Source of the DNA: DATBLE01 sp036555585
GTDB taxonomy: Bacteria > Actinomycetota > Thermoleophilia > Gaiellales > Gaiellaceae
DNA: 64,000 nt
Direction of reading: 5' to 3'
Assembly: GCA_036555585.1 (NCBI GenBank)
Contig: DATBLE010000003.1
Span: forward strand, 26,010-90,009
Part shown: positions 57,493 to 64,000 of the stretch, piece by piece
How the letters are laid out: every line of letters begins with the position of its first letter
Numbering within the stretch: position 1 is the stretch's first letter
The notes under the pieces: generated by a model
The model's database searches: none
What the model saw: the letters and a program-made list of their open reading frames with translations, nothing else
What the model was told of the DNA's origin: nothing
Made by a program: the position numbers and the translations under genes

Positions 57493-58049
57493 TGCCTCCG
57501 GTCGAACGCGACGACGGGCGCGTCGCGCCCCTCGTCGGTGCCGAAGAACTCGCGCTCGCGGAAGCCGAACGGCTTCGCGATCAGGACCGCGGGGAAGGTC
57601 TGCATCGCGTTGTGGTACGCGTAGACGGTCTGGTTGTAGTACCGGCGGGCGGCGGCGAGCTTGTCCTCGATGTCCGACAGCTCCTGCTGGAGCGCGAGGA
57701 AGTTCTCGGACGCGCGCAGCTGGGGGTAGGCCTCCGACACGGCGATCAGCCGGTTGATCGCGCCGCCGAGCTGGTCGTTCGCCTCCGCAGCGGCCGCCGG
57801 GCCCGGGGCCTGCTCGGCCGCCGCGCGCGCCTGCGTGACCTCCTCGAACGTCTCCCGCTCGTGCGCCGCGTAGCCCTTGACCGCCTCGACGAGGTTGGGG
57901 ACGAGGTCGTACCGGCGCCGGAGTTGGACGTCGATGTTCGCCCAGCCGGTCTCCGTCTCGTTCCGCAGCCGGACGAGCCGGTTGTAGATGACGACGAGGA
58001 AGAGGAGCAGCAGGACGACAACCGCGGCGACGACGATCGCGACCCACAC
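57489..58049 (-). CDS. LemA family protein
   Basis: 186 residues. One N-terminal transmembrane helix (~3-22), then the LemA helical bundle: YNRLVRLRNETETGWANIDVQLRRRYDLVPNLVEAVKGY, then AHERETFEEVTQARAAA, and ARRYYNQTVYAYHNAMQTFPAVLIA. The C-terminus is cytoplasmic or extracytoplasmic (orientation not determined). Function is not firmly established; usually cotranscribed with HtpX-type proteases. GTG 58049 lies 8 nt downstream of TAGTAT on this strand, inside the shared divergent promoter. Confidence 0.92.
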   Translation of the reverse strand: MWVAIVVAAVVVLLLLFLVVIYNRLVRLRNETETGWANIDVQLRRRYDLVPNLVEAVKGYAAHERETFEEVTQARAAAEQAPGPAAAAEANDQLGGAINRLIAVSEAYPQLRASENFLALQQELSDIEDKLAAARRYYNQTVYAYHNAMQTFPAVLIAKPFGFREREFFGTDEGRDAPVVAFDRRQ

Positions 58050-58056
58050 GAGCGTC

Positions 58057-58063
58057 GATACTA
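58057..58063. promoter_or_regulatory. Overlapping divergent -10 elements (lemA / nucleotidyltransferase)
   Basis: GATACTA again: GATACT ends 7 nt before GTG 58070 on the plus strand, and TAGTAT ends 8 nt before the lemA GTG at 58049 on the minus strand. The same heptamer and nearly the same geometry are seen at 5411-5417. Confidence 0.5.
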
Positions 58064-58069
58064 GTTCGC

Positions 58070-58795
58070 GTGGAGGCCGTGGTCATGGCGGCGGGGGAAG
58101 GAAGCCGGCTGCGGCCGCTCACAGAGCGCTACGCCAAGCCGGTTCTGCCGATCGACGGCCGGCCGGTGGTTGTCACGCTGCTGCACGAGCTTCGCGCCGC
58201 CGGGATCGAGCGCGTGACCGTCGTCACCGGGCATCTGGCCGAGCAGGTCGAGCGGCTGCTCCACGGCTTTCCGCTGGAGCTCCGGTTCGTGCGCCAGCCG
58301 GAGCCGCTCGGGTCGGCGGACGCGGTGCGCAGGGCGCTCGTGGGGTTGCCCGTGCTCGTGCTCGCCGCCGACACGGTGTTCACGCCGGGCGACGTCGCGC
58401 GCTTCGCGGCCGTCGACGGCCACGCGATCGCGGCTCGCCGCCACCCCCCGCCGGACCCTCCGCACCGCTACGCGCTCGGCGTGGAGGACGGCCGCGTGAC
58501 GAAGGTCCTCGACGACGACCGGTCGAACCCGCTCGCCTCCGCGCCGCTCTGGCGGCTGGGCCAGTCGTTCGACCCGGCGCTGCTCGACGGTCTCGGGGGG
58601 CCGCCGTTCGAGCTCGCGCAGGTGTTCCAGCGGCTCGTCGAGGCCGGCGAGCCGGTCCACGGCGTCGAGATCGGCCCGACCCGCGACTTGACGCATCCGC
58701 TTGACTGTCTGGAGCAGAACTTCCCGTATCTGCGCTCTGTCTGCTGCAAGTCTCGCCGGGCAGAGCCCGGCGAGACGCAACAATCTTGGTTGTGA
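58070..58795 (+). CDS. Sugar-phosphate nucleotidyltransferase-type protein (NTP_transferase)
   Basis: 241 residues. The nucleotide motif is MAAGEGSRLRPLTERYAKPVLPI, followed by VVTGHLAEQVERLL, RQPEPLGSADAV and LVLAADTVF (metal Asp). It is the catalytic Rossmann-like domain alone, without the left-handed beta-helix of GlmU-like enzymes, as in short mannose- or glucose-1-phosphate nucleotidyltransferases. The sugar is unknown. The last ~15 residues (KSRRAEPGETQQ...) are encoded by a palindrome and are probably an added tail after the natural end near LRSVCC. GTG 58070 follows GATACT; GTGA overlap with the TPR gene. Confidence 0.85.
   Translation: MEAVVMAAGEGSRLRPLTERYAKPVLPIDGRPVVVTLLHELRAAGIERVTVVTGHLAEQVERLLHGFPLELRFVRQPEPLGSADAVRRALVGLPVLVLAADTVFTPGDVARFAAVDGHAIAARRHPPPDPPHRYALGVEDGRVTKVLDDDRSNPLASAPLWRLGQSFDPALLDGLGGPPFELAQVFQRLVEAGEPVHGVEIGPTRDLTHPLDCLEQNFPYLRSVCCKSRRAEPGETQQSWL
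58750..58776. repeat. REP-like palindrome at the 3' end of the nucleotidyltransferase gene
   Basis: GTCTCGCCGGGC, loop AGA, GCCCGGCGAGAC: perfect 12-bp arms. It is translated as part of the C-terminus of the upstream gene and lies 15 bp before the start of the next. Confidence 0.75.
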
Positions 58796-59160
58796 GCGAG
58801 GTCTACGACTACTTCCAGCAGGGCAAGCGGCATCTGAGGAAGGGGATGGCCGCCCAGGCGACCGTGCCGCTCGAGAAGGCGAAGCGGCGCGAGCCGAACA
58901 AGGCCTCGATCCGCGAGTCGCTCGGGATCGCATACTTCCGCATCGGGCGCTACGACGAGGCCGCAGACGAGTTCCGGGCGATGCTCGAGCTCTCTCCGGC
59001 GGACGACTACGCCCACTACGCGCTCGGCCGCTGCCTGGAGAAGCAGGGGCACACGGCCGAGGCAAACGGCCACTACAAGCTGGCACGCTCGCTGCGGCCG
59101 GGGTCGGAGCAGTACGCGGCCCGGGTCATGGACATAGGGTCTGACCCCGAAGGGGTCTGA
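58792..59160 (+). CDS. TPR-repeat protein (122 aa)
   Basis: Soluble protein with about three tetratricopeptide repeats: YFQQGKRHLRKGMAAQATVPLEKAKRREP, ASIRESLGIAYFRIGRYDEAADEFRAMLELSP and DYAHYALGRCLEKQGHTAEANGHYKLARSLRP. It is likely an adaptor for protein-protein contacts. Its final residues (GSDPEGV) and its stop codon are encoded by a palindromic repeat at 59136-59164, so the native end was probably replaced or extended. GTG 58792 overlaps the preceding stop. Confidence 0.82.
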   Translation: MSEVYDYFQQGKRHLRKGMAAQATVPLEKAKRREPNKASIRESLGIAYFRIGRYDEAADEFRAMLELSPADDYAHYALGRCLEKQGHTAEANGHYKLARSLRPGSEQYAARVMDIGSDPEGV

Positions 59161-59164
59161 CCCT
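59136..59164. repeat. REP-like palindrome at the 3' end of the TPR gene
   Basis: AGGGTCTGACCCC, loop GAA, GGGGTCTGACCCT. The two 13-bp arms are complementary except at the central base. It supplies the last codons and the TGA stop of the TPR gene. Confidence 0.75.
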
Positions 59165-59193
59165 GCCGGAAACGCGGGTGCGAAGATGCCGCC

Positions 59194-59619
59194 GTGAAAG
59201 CGGTCGTCCAACGCGTCGCCCGTGCGCGGGTCGCGCCCGGGGGCGCGATCGGCCCCGGGCTCTGCGTGCTGCTCGGCGTCGCGCGCGGCGACACGACGGC
59301 CGAGGCGGAGCGGCTGGCCGCCAAGGTCGCGCGGCTGCGGATCTTCGAGAACGCCGAGGGCAGGTTCGACCGCTCGCTGCTCGACACGGGCGGCGCAGCC
59401 CTCGTCGTCTCGCAGTTCACGCTGGTCGCCGAGACCGCCCGGGGCAATCGACCGAGCTTCGCCGACGCCGCTTCGGCCAGGGAGGCCGAGCCCGTCTACG
59501 AGGCGTTCTGCGACGCCCTGCGGCGGTCGGGAGTCGAGGTGGCGACCGGCGTGTTCGGTGTCAGCATGCGGGTCGAGCTCGTCAACGACGGGCCGGTGAC
59601 GATCATCTTCGGCCGCTGA
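59194..59619 (+). CDS. dtd: D-aminoacyl-tRNA deacylase
   Basis: 141 residues. Hydrolyses D-amino acids from mischarged tRNA. MKAVVQRVARARV at the N-terminus, catalytic-region SQFTLVAETARGNRPSF near residue 76, and the C-terminal NDGPVTIIF carrying the Gly-cisPro element that excludes L-amino acids. The early beta-hairpin (after ARV) is a few residues shorter than usual. GTG 59194, 30 bp after the palindrome. Confidence 0.95.
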   Translation: MKAVVQRVARARVAPGGAIGPGLCVLLGVARGDTTAEAERLAAKVARLRIFENAEGRFDRSLLDTGGAALVVSQFTLVAETARGNRPSFADAASAREAEPVYEAFCDALRRSGVEVATGVFGVSMRVELVNDGPVTIIFGR

Positions 59620-59725
59620 GTCGATTTCGCCGCACGCAGATCGTCGTCATCACGACGACCGATGAGTTCCCGCGGGCGTCGAAGTCTGATAGGTGTCAGA
59701 GAGCTCTCGACGCGGAGGTGAGGCG

Positions 59726-60805
59726 ATGGCACGGACGGTTGTTCTGGTCGGCACCCGGAAGGGGACCTTTCTGCTGGACAGCGACGAGGGACGGAAGGAC
59801 TGGAAGCTGCGCGGCCCGTACTGCGAGAACTGGCCTGTCTACCACGCGATCTACGACGACTCGAGCGGAACGATCTTCGCGGCAGCCGCGAGCGAGTGGC
59901 ACGGCTCGACGATCTGGCGCAGCCCGGACCTCGGCGAGACGTGGGAGCAGTCGAGCGAGGGGTTGGCCTACGACGCCGACGGCGAGAAGAAGATGTCCAA
60001 GGTCTCCAACCTGGCGGCGAGGAACGGCCGCCTGCTCGCCGGGGTCGAGATGCCGGGGATCTTCGAGAGCACCGACGGGGGCGTGACCTGGTCGCTCCAC
60101 TCGACGCTCGCAGGCGAGCCCGGCAGCACGGAGTGGGACGACCCGGCCAACCAGCCGCCCGGCCACCTCGGCGTCTCGGCGATCATGTTCGACCCCGAGG
60201 ACGACGCCCGCTTCTGGGCGATCGTCCAGGGAATGAGCCTGTTCGAGACGACCGACGACGGCAAGAGCTGGAAGCCGCGGAACGTGGGCCTGCGCGCCGA
60301 CTGGCCGCGGGAGATCGACGAGGTCGGCTTCTGCGTCCACAAGGTCGTCCGCTCGCCGGTCGACGGCGACCGGATGTACCAGCAGAACCACGTCGGGATG
60401 CACCGCAGCGACGACTGCGGGCAGACCTGGACCGAGATCACCGAGGGGCTGCCGACCGAGTTCGGCTTCGCAGCGGCCACGCACCCGCACGACGAGGACA
60501 CCTTCTACGTGATCCCGCTCGACCCGGGCCACGGCCGGACGATGCCGGACGGACAGGCCGCGGTCTGGCGGACGCAGGACGCGGGGGCGAGCTGGCAGGC
60601 GCTCCGCACGGGTCTCCCGCAGAAGGACGCGTTCGTCGGCGTGCTCCGCGAGGGGATGGCGGTCGACACCCACGAGTCGCCCGGCCTGTACTTCGGGACG
60701 AGCACCGGGCAGGTCTTCGCCAGTTCGGACGCGGGCGAGAGCTGGAGCGAGATCGCCAGCTACCTGCCGGCGATCTCGTCGGTCGAGGTCGCGATCGTCG
60801 ACTGA
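59726..60805 (+). CDS. Asp-box (BNR) beta-propeller protein
   Basis: 359 residues, cytoplasmic in appearance (no signal peptide). Six Asp-box motifs of the S/T-x-D-x-G-x-T/S-W type recur every ~50-60 residues: SPDLGETW, STDGGVTW, TTDDGKSW, SDDCGQTW, TQDAGASW and SSDAGESW. This is a sialidase/sortilin-type propeller, but catalytic sialidase residues (RIP, Arg triad) are not evident. It probably binds rather than cleaves. Strong GGAGGTGAGG ribosome-binding site before ATG 59726. A MoaD/ThiS-like gene follows 4 bp downstream, suggesting a functional pair. Confidence 0.82.
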   Translation: MARTVVLVGTRKGTFLLDSDEGRKDWKLRGPYCENWPVYHAIYDDSSGTIFAAAASEWHGSTIWRSPDLGETWEQSSEGLAYDADGEKKMSKVSNLAARNGRLLAGVEMPGIFESTDGGVTWSLHSTLAGEPGSTEWDDPANQPPGHLGVSAIMFDPEDDARFWAIVQGMSLFETTDDGKSWKPRNVGLRADWPREIDEVGFCVHKVVRSPVDGDRMYQQNHVGMHRSDDCGQTWTEITEGLPTEFGFAAATHPHDEDTFYVIPLDPGHGRTMPDGQAAVWRTQDAGASWQALRTGLPQKDAFVGVLREGMAVDTHESPGLYFGTSTGQVFASSDAGESWSEIASYLPAISSVEVAIVD

Positions 60806-60809
60806 CGCC

Positions 60810-61073
60810 GTGGCCGAGGTCTATCTCCCCTCCACGTTGCCGCCGCTCTTCCCGGGGCTGCCGCGACGCCTCGAGCTGGAGGCGGCGACGGTGGACGACG
60901 TGGTCGCGCAGCTCGACGCCTCCTGGCCCGGGCTGCGCAACCGGCTGTGCGAGCCCGGCCCGGCGATCCGCCCGCACATCCACTTCTACGTCGACCGCGA
61001 GCGGGCCCGGCTGGACACGCCGCTCGAGGCTCGCTCCCGGGTCGACGTGATCGCCGCCATCTCCGGGGGGTAG
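60810..61073 (+). CDS. MoaD/ThiS-like ubiquitin-fold sulfur-carrier-type protein
   Basis: 87 residues: beta-grasp pattern VYLPSTLPPLFPG, LELEAATVDDVVAQLDASWPGL, IHFYVDRERARLDTPL, VDVIAAISGG, ending exactly in Gly-Gly. The C-terminal GG is the site of adenylation and thiocarboxylation in MoaD/ThiS or of protein conjugation in related proteins. It lies 4 bp behind the Asp-box propeller gene and not near moa or thi genes, so its partner is probably another pathway. The TAG stop overlaps the first base pairs of a palindromic repeat. Confidence 0.82.
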   Translation: MAEVYLPSTLPPLFPGLPRRLELEAATVDDVVAQLDASWPGLRNRLCEPGPAIRPHIHFYVDRERARLDTPLEARSRVDVIAAISGG

Positions 61074-61152
61074 GGCAGGCTTCAGCCTGTCCCTACGTCC
61101 GGGCGGCATCGTCGCGACGGCGGAAAGCAGGGTCGGGCTGAAGCCCGACCCT
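61072..61152. repeat. Two REP-like hairpins between the MoaD-like gene and rimP
   Basis: First hairpin 61072-61094: AGGGCAGGCT / AGCCTGTCCCT with one base missing from the left arm. Second hairpin 61129-61152: AGGGTCGGGCT, loop GA, AGCCCGACCCT, a perfect 11-bp match. They are separated by 34 bp. The pair may terminate the upstream transcript; both lack a T-run. Confidence 0.65.
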
Positions 61153-61172
61153 CGACGAAACCGTCGCGTTGC

Positions 61173-61178
61173 TACACT
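61173..61178 (+). promoter_or_regulatory. Candidate -10 element of the rimP-nusA-infB operon
   Basis: TACACT would start transcription near 61185 and leave a ~63-nt leader with a stable hairpin. No good -35. Confidence 0.4.
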
Positions 61179-61205
61179 CCCGAAACCACATTTCACCGGC
61201 TTGGC

Positions 61206-61230
61206 GAAATGGGCGCGCGGCGCCCATTTC
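61206..61230 (+). promoter_or_regulatory. Leader hairpin before rimP
   Basis: GAAATGGGCGC, loop GCG, GCGCCCATTTC: perfect 11-bp stem ending 6 nt before the AGGAGG ribosome-binding site (61237-61242). Could act in attenuation or control of RimP/NusA synthesis; it is followed by TTGTGT rather than a clean T-run. Confidence 0.55.
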
Positions 61231-61247
61231 TTGTGTAGGAGGTCGTT

Positions 61248-61703
61248 TTGACAGCAGTCCACGAGCGGGAGCGGGAGCTGACGCGAGAGGTGACGCAGAC
61301 CGTGGAGCAGGGGCTCCCGGGCGTCGAGGTGCTCGCCGTCGAGCTCTCCGGACGCGAGCGGTTCACGGTCTACATCGACCACGCCGCCGGCGTCGACCAC
61401 GCGCTCTGCGAGCGCGTCACCAACCTGCTCCGCGGCTACCTGGACCGGTACACGGTCGACGTCTCCTCCCCCGGCATCGAGCGGCCGCTGCGCACGCCGA
61501 GTCACTTCCGCAGCGTCGTGGGTCGGACGGTGTCCGTGCGCACCGAGCACGAGCTGGACGGCCGTAAGAAGTTCCGCGGCACCGTCGCTGCGGCCGGCAA
61601 CGGAGACCTGGCGCTCGTCGTCACCGACGGCGCGCGCGTGAAGATCCCGTACGGCGAGATCGTGCGGGGCAACCTCGTCGACGAAGGGCGTGAAGCGAGA
61701 TGA
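61248..61703 (+). CDS. rimP: Ribosome maturation factor RimP
   Basis: 151 residues. Assists 30S subunit maturation. The N-terminal domain contains GVEVLAVELSGRERFTVYIDH, and the middle block YTVDVSSPGIERPLRTPSHFRSVVGRTVSV is the RimP hallmark. The C-terminal SH3-like barrel (KFRGTVAAAGNGDLALVV...IPYGEIVRGNLV) follows. TTG 61248 follows AGGAGG by 5 nt. ATGA overlap with nusA. Confidence 0.95.
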   Translation: MTAVHERERELTREVTQTVEQGLPGVEVLAVELSGRERFTVYIDHAAGVDHALCERVTNLLRGYLDRYTVDVSSPGIERPLRTPSHFRSVVGRTVSVRTEHELDGRKKFRGTVAAAGNGDLALVVTDGARVKIPYGEIVRGNLVDEGREAR

Positions 61704-63169
61704 GCAGAGAGATCATCGAAGCAGTCAGGACGATCGAGAAGGAGAAGGGGATCGAGGAGGACACCCTGATCCACGCGCTCGAGGACGCCCTGCAGGCCGC
61801 CTACAAGAAGACCCCCGGATCGTCGCGGCACGCGAGCGTCGAGCTCGACCCCGACAGCGGCGACTTCCGGGTCTATGCAATCGAGCTGCCCAAGGACATC
61901 GAGGAGCGGCTGATCGAGGAGGCCCGCGAGCGCGCGATCACCGAGCTCGAGGAGCAGGAGCAGGAGACGGGCGAGCACTCGCACGTGCTCGTCTCGGACG
62001 ACGACCTCCAGATCGACTGGTCGGACGTCGACCCGGCGCTCGTCAGGCGCACCGACGTCACGCCCGAGAACTTCGGCCGCATCGCGGCGCAGACCGCCAA
62101 GCAGGTGATCCTGCAGCGGATCCGCGAGGCCGAGCGGGAGATGATGTACGACGAGTACATCGATCGCGTCAGCGAGGTCGTCACCGGGATCGTCCAGCAG
62201 GCCGGCGACCGGAACAACGTCCTCGTCGACCTCGGCAAGGTGGAGGCGCTGCTGCCACGGTCCGAGCAGGTCGACGGCGAGCGCTACGAGCAGGGGAGCA
62301 GGATCAAGGCCGTGATCACCGAGGTCCGCTCCGGCACGAAGGGGCCGCAGGTGATCCTGTCGCGGCGCGACCCGGAGCTCATCCGCACGCTGTTCGAGCT
62401 CGAGGTGCCGGAGATCGCCGACGGCCTCGTCGACATCAAGGGCGTCGCCCGCGAGCCGGGGTACCGCTCGAAGATCGCCGTCGAGTCGCACGCCCAGGGC
62501 GTCGACCCGGTCGGCGCCTGCGTCGGCCCGCGCGGCTCGCGCGTCCGCATGGTCGTCTCCGAGCTCCGCGGCGAGAAGATCGACATCATCCCCTGGAACC
62601 CGGAGCCGGCGCGCTTCGTCGCGAAGGCGCTCTCGCCGGCCCGTGTCCGCGAGGTCTACATCGACGACGAGACCAAGGAGGCGACCGTCGTCGTCCCGGA
62701 CGACCAGCTCGCGCTGGCGATCGGCAAGGAGGGCCTGAACGCGCGGCTGGCCGCGCGGCTGACCGGCTGGAAGGTCGACATCCAGTCCGACACCGAGTTC
62801 GCCCAGGCCGAGGCGGAGGCCGCCTTCGCCGGGGCCGACGGCGACGACTTCACCGGCCGCTGCGTCGCGATCCTGTCGACGGGCAAGCGGTGCCCGAACG
62901 CCGCGTTGCCCGGCTCGCGCTTCTGCGGCGTCGCCGCCCACCAGGAGCTGGCGAAGCGCGACGAGGCCGGCGAGGACCTCGGCGACCTGATCGTCCAGCC
63001 GGGCGTGGCGGAGGAAGCAGAAGAGCCGGAGGAAGGCGACGAGCTCGCCGCCGAGGGCCAGACAAGTGACGGGGACGCAGAGGCGACCGCCGAGCCGGTT
63101 GCCGTCGCGGAGCCGACGACCGAGTCGGCTCCACAAGGCCGGGATGCGCCGGGCGCACCAGCCAATTAG
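61700..63169 (+). CDS. nusA: Transcription termination/antitermination factor NusA with C-terminal Cys/His motif
   Basis: 489 residues. The N-terminal RNAP-binding domain (~1-125) is followed by S1 (~135-200, VLVDLGKVEALLPRSEQV and GTKGPQVILSRRDPELIRTLFELEVPEI) and KH1/KH2 (IKGVAREPGYRSKIAVES, VGPRGSRVRMVVSELRGEKIDII, LAIGKEGLNARLAARLTGWK). After the canonical end (~380) there is an extra motif C-x9-C-x10-C-x4-H (Cys388, Cys398, Cys409, His414) that could bind zinc, then a long acidic Glu/Ala tail. Start ATG overlaps the rimP stop. Confidence 0.94.
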   Translation: MSREIIEAVRTIEKEKGIEEDTLIHALEDALQAAYKKTPGSSRHASVELDPDSGDFRVYAIELPKDIEERLIEEARERAITELEEQEQETGEHSHVLVSDDDLQIDWSDVDPALVRRTDVTPENFGRIAAQTAKQVILQRIREAEREMMYDEYIDRVSEVVTGIVQQAGDRNNVLVDLGKVEALLPRSEQVDGERYEQGSRIKAVITEVRSGTKGPQVILSRRDPELIRTLFELEVPEIADGLVDIKGVAREPGYRSKIAVESHAQGVDPVGACVGPRGSRVRMVVSELRGEKIDIIPWNPEPARFVAKALSPARVREVYIDDETKEATVVVPDDQLALAIGKEGLNARLAARLTGWKVDIQSDTEFAQAEAEAAFAGADGDDFTGRCVAILSTGKRCPNAALPGSRFCGVAAHQELAKRDEAGEDLGDLIVQPGVAEEAEEPEEGDELAAEGQTSDGDAEATAEPVAVAEPTTESAPQGRDAPGAPAN

Positions 63170-63401
63170 GACCTGCGCGGGCTGCGGCCGGAAGGCGCCT
63201 CAGTCCGAGCTTCTGCGCTTCGTCGCGCAGGCGGGCGTGCTGACTCCGAGCCGGACCGCGCCGGGCCGCGGCGTCTACACGTGCCGCCGGCTCGCGTGCT
63301 TCGAGCGGGCCGCCGGAAACCGCGCCTTCGCGCGCGTCCTGCGGCGTCCCGTGCGCGTCGAATCCTCGCCGGCTGCGCTCTACACTGAGGCCTATGGCTG
63401 A
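63144..63401 (+). CDS. ylxR: YlxR family RNA-binding protein (RnpM)
   Basis: 85 residues. MRRAHQPIRTCAGCGRKAPQSELLRFV followed by the family motif GRGVYTCRRLACFERA and a final Arg-rich helix. YlxR proteins bind RNA and, in Firmicutes, RNase P. The nusA-ylxR-infB position is conserved. ATG 63144 gives the usual N-terminus; the frame is open to 63066, and the gene overlaps nusA by 26 nt. It overlaps infB by 8 nt. Confidence 0.9.
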   Translation: MRRAHQPIRTCAGCGRKAPQSELLRFVAQAGVLTPSRTAPGRGVYTCRRLACFERAAGNRAFARVLRRPVRVESSPAALYTEAYG

Positions 63402-64000
63402 GGGCCCCAAGCGACCGATCAGACCGCGTCAGGGCGGTGGCCCCGGGCGTCGGCGCCGCGTCGTGATCGACACCGGCGCCGCGCGGCCGCGTGACGATCG
63501 CCGCGCGCGCGACCAGCGGGCAGCGGCGCCGCCGAAGCAGCCGCGTGAAGTCGTGCAGCCCACCGGGCCGGTCAGCCTCGAGTCCGGCATCACCGTCCGC
63601 GACTTCTCCCAGGCGCTCGGCGTCGGGATGCAGGACATCATCAAGATCCTGATGGGTCTCGGCGCACTGAAGACCGCGACCCAGTCGCTGACCGACGACG
63701 AGGTCGAGCTGCTCGCCGCCGAGCTGAAGCGCGAGGTGACGATCAAGCACGCGGGCGACGAGGACATCGAGCCGGAGGTGGTCGAGGACGACCCGAAGGA
63801 CCTGGTTCCCAGGCCGCCCGTGGTGACGATCATGGGGCACGTCGACCACGGGAAGACGACGCTGCTCGACGCGATCCGCTCCACCCAGGTGGTCGCCACC
63901 GAGGCGGGCGGCATCACGCAGCACATCGGCGCCTACCAGACCGAGATCGACGGAAGACGCATCACGTTCCTCGACACGCCGGGTCACGAGGCGTTCACCG
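63394..64000 (+). CDS. infB: Translation initiation factor IF-2, N-terminal part (3' end outside window)
   Basis: 202 codons before the window edge. A short basic N-terminal region (RPRQGGGPGRRRRV) leads to the IF2 N-terminal segment ITVRDFSQALGVGMQDIIKILMGL. The GTPase domain begins at ~140: G1 GHVDHGKTTLLD, switch I EAGGITQHIGAY and G3 DTPGHEAFT. The N-terminal extension is much shorter than in Streptomyces or Mycobacterium. ATG 63394 overlaps the ylxR stop. Confidence 0.95.
   Translation, partial: MAEGPKRPIRPRQGGGPGRRRRVVIDTGAARPRDDRRARDQRAAAPPKQPREVVQPTGPVSLESGITVRDFSQALGVGMQDIIKILMGLGALKTATQSLTDDEVELLAAELKREVTIKHAGDEDIEPEVVEDDPKDLVPRPPVVTIMGHVDHGKTTLLDAIRSTQVVATEAGGITQHIGAYQTEIDGRRITFLDTPGHEAFT

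Noticed and set aside
61246..61251. TTGACA near the rimP start as a -35 box
   Set aside because: It is the TTG start codon and second codon of rimP, preceded by AGGAGG at proper spacing.

Overview
The window is GC-rich, densely coding chromosomal DNA from an actinobacterium. An actinobacterial integration host factor (mihF) next to gmk-rpoZ-coaBC, an LLM/F420-type oxidoreductase module, GlpX-type fructose bisphosphatase with a class I aldolase, very short or overlapping gene junctions and frequent GTG/TTG starts all fit this. The overall gene content suggests the Thermoleophilia/Gaiellales side of the phylum, but that placement is inference. There are two tRNA genes (Gly-CCC and Arg-CCG). I see no rRNA, CRISPR array, insertion sequence or prophage. 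No stretch over 300 bases lacks a gene or gene remnant; the longest gaps are about 270 bp before tRNA-Arg and about 170 bp before rimP.

Layout. 1-9.7 kb: central carbon metabolism (pgk end, tpiA, gpmI, then glpX and a convergent class I aldolase) interleaved with an ECF sigma factor, a metallophosphoesterase, an M48 protease, a DUF3467 protein, argS and a YjdF-like membrane protein. 9.8-12.6 kb: two secreted proteins and tRNA-Gly. 12.6-21 kb: a GntR regulator and polysaccharide deacetylase divergent from a five-gene Opp/Dpp peptide importer, followed by the decayed remnant of a proline iminopeptidase. 21-33.5 kb: a cyclase/AAA/TPR signalling protein, an MprF-like aminoacyl-lipid synthase, a heme-b-like membrane domain fused to two beta-propellers, an OmpR-type two-component system and a degenerate M6 peptidase-like protein. 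33.6-42.7 kb: an AroK-like/LLM fusion, a HerA-like ATPase, a HIT hydrolase, CorA, tRNA-Arg, a probable D-glutamate pathway pair (dgcA-dgcN), a LysM protein with two SOS boxes, and RNase Z. 42.7-45.1 kb: secreted proteins and a rhodanese. 45.1-54.2 kb: a PyrR-controlled pyrimidine operon (pyrR-pyrB-pyrC-NTase-carA-carB-pyrK-pyrD; pyrE and pyrF are not here). 54.2-56.6 kb: mihF-gmk-rpoZ-coaBC. 56.6-61.1 kb: htpX/lemA divergent from a sugar nucleotidyltransferase, a TPR protein, dtd, an Asp-box propeller and a MoaD-like protein. 61.2-64 kb: rimP-nusA-ylxR-infB (infB runs off the end).

Recurring themes. Many starts lack a Shine-Dalgarno sequence but have a TANNNT-like -10 hexamer ending 6-7 nt upstream, suggesting leaderless transcription. 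Inside operons the usual junction is a 4-nt ATGA/GTGA overlap. Several different palindromic (REP-like) sequences occur in the 37-61 kb part, and three of them lie inside coding sequence.

The most interesting item is the 79-residue membrane-anchored LysM protein at 41.2 kb. It has two perfect LexA-type operators over a consensus-like promoter, which makes it a candidate SOS-induced division inhibitor analogous to YneA.
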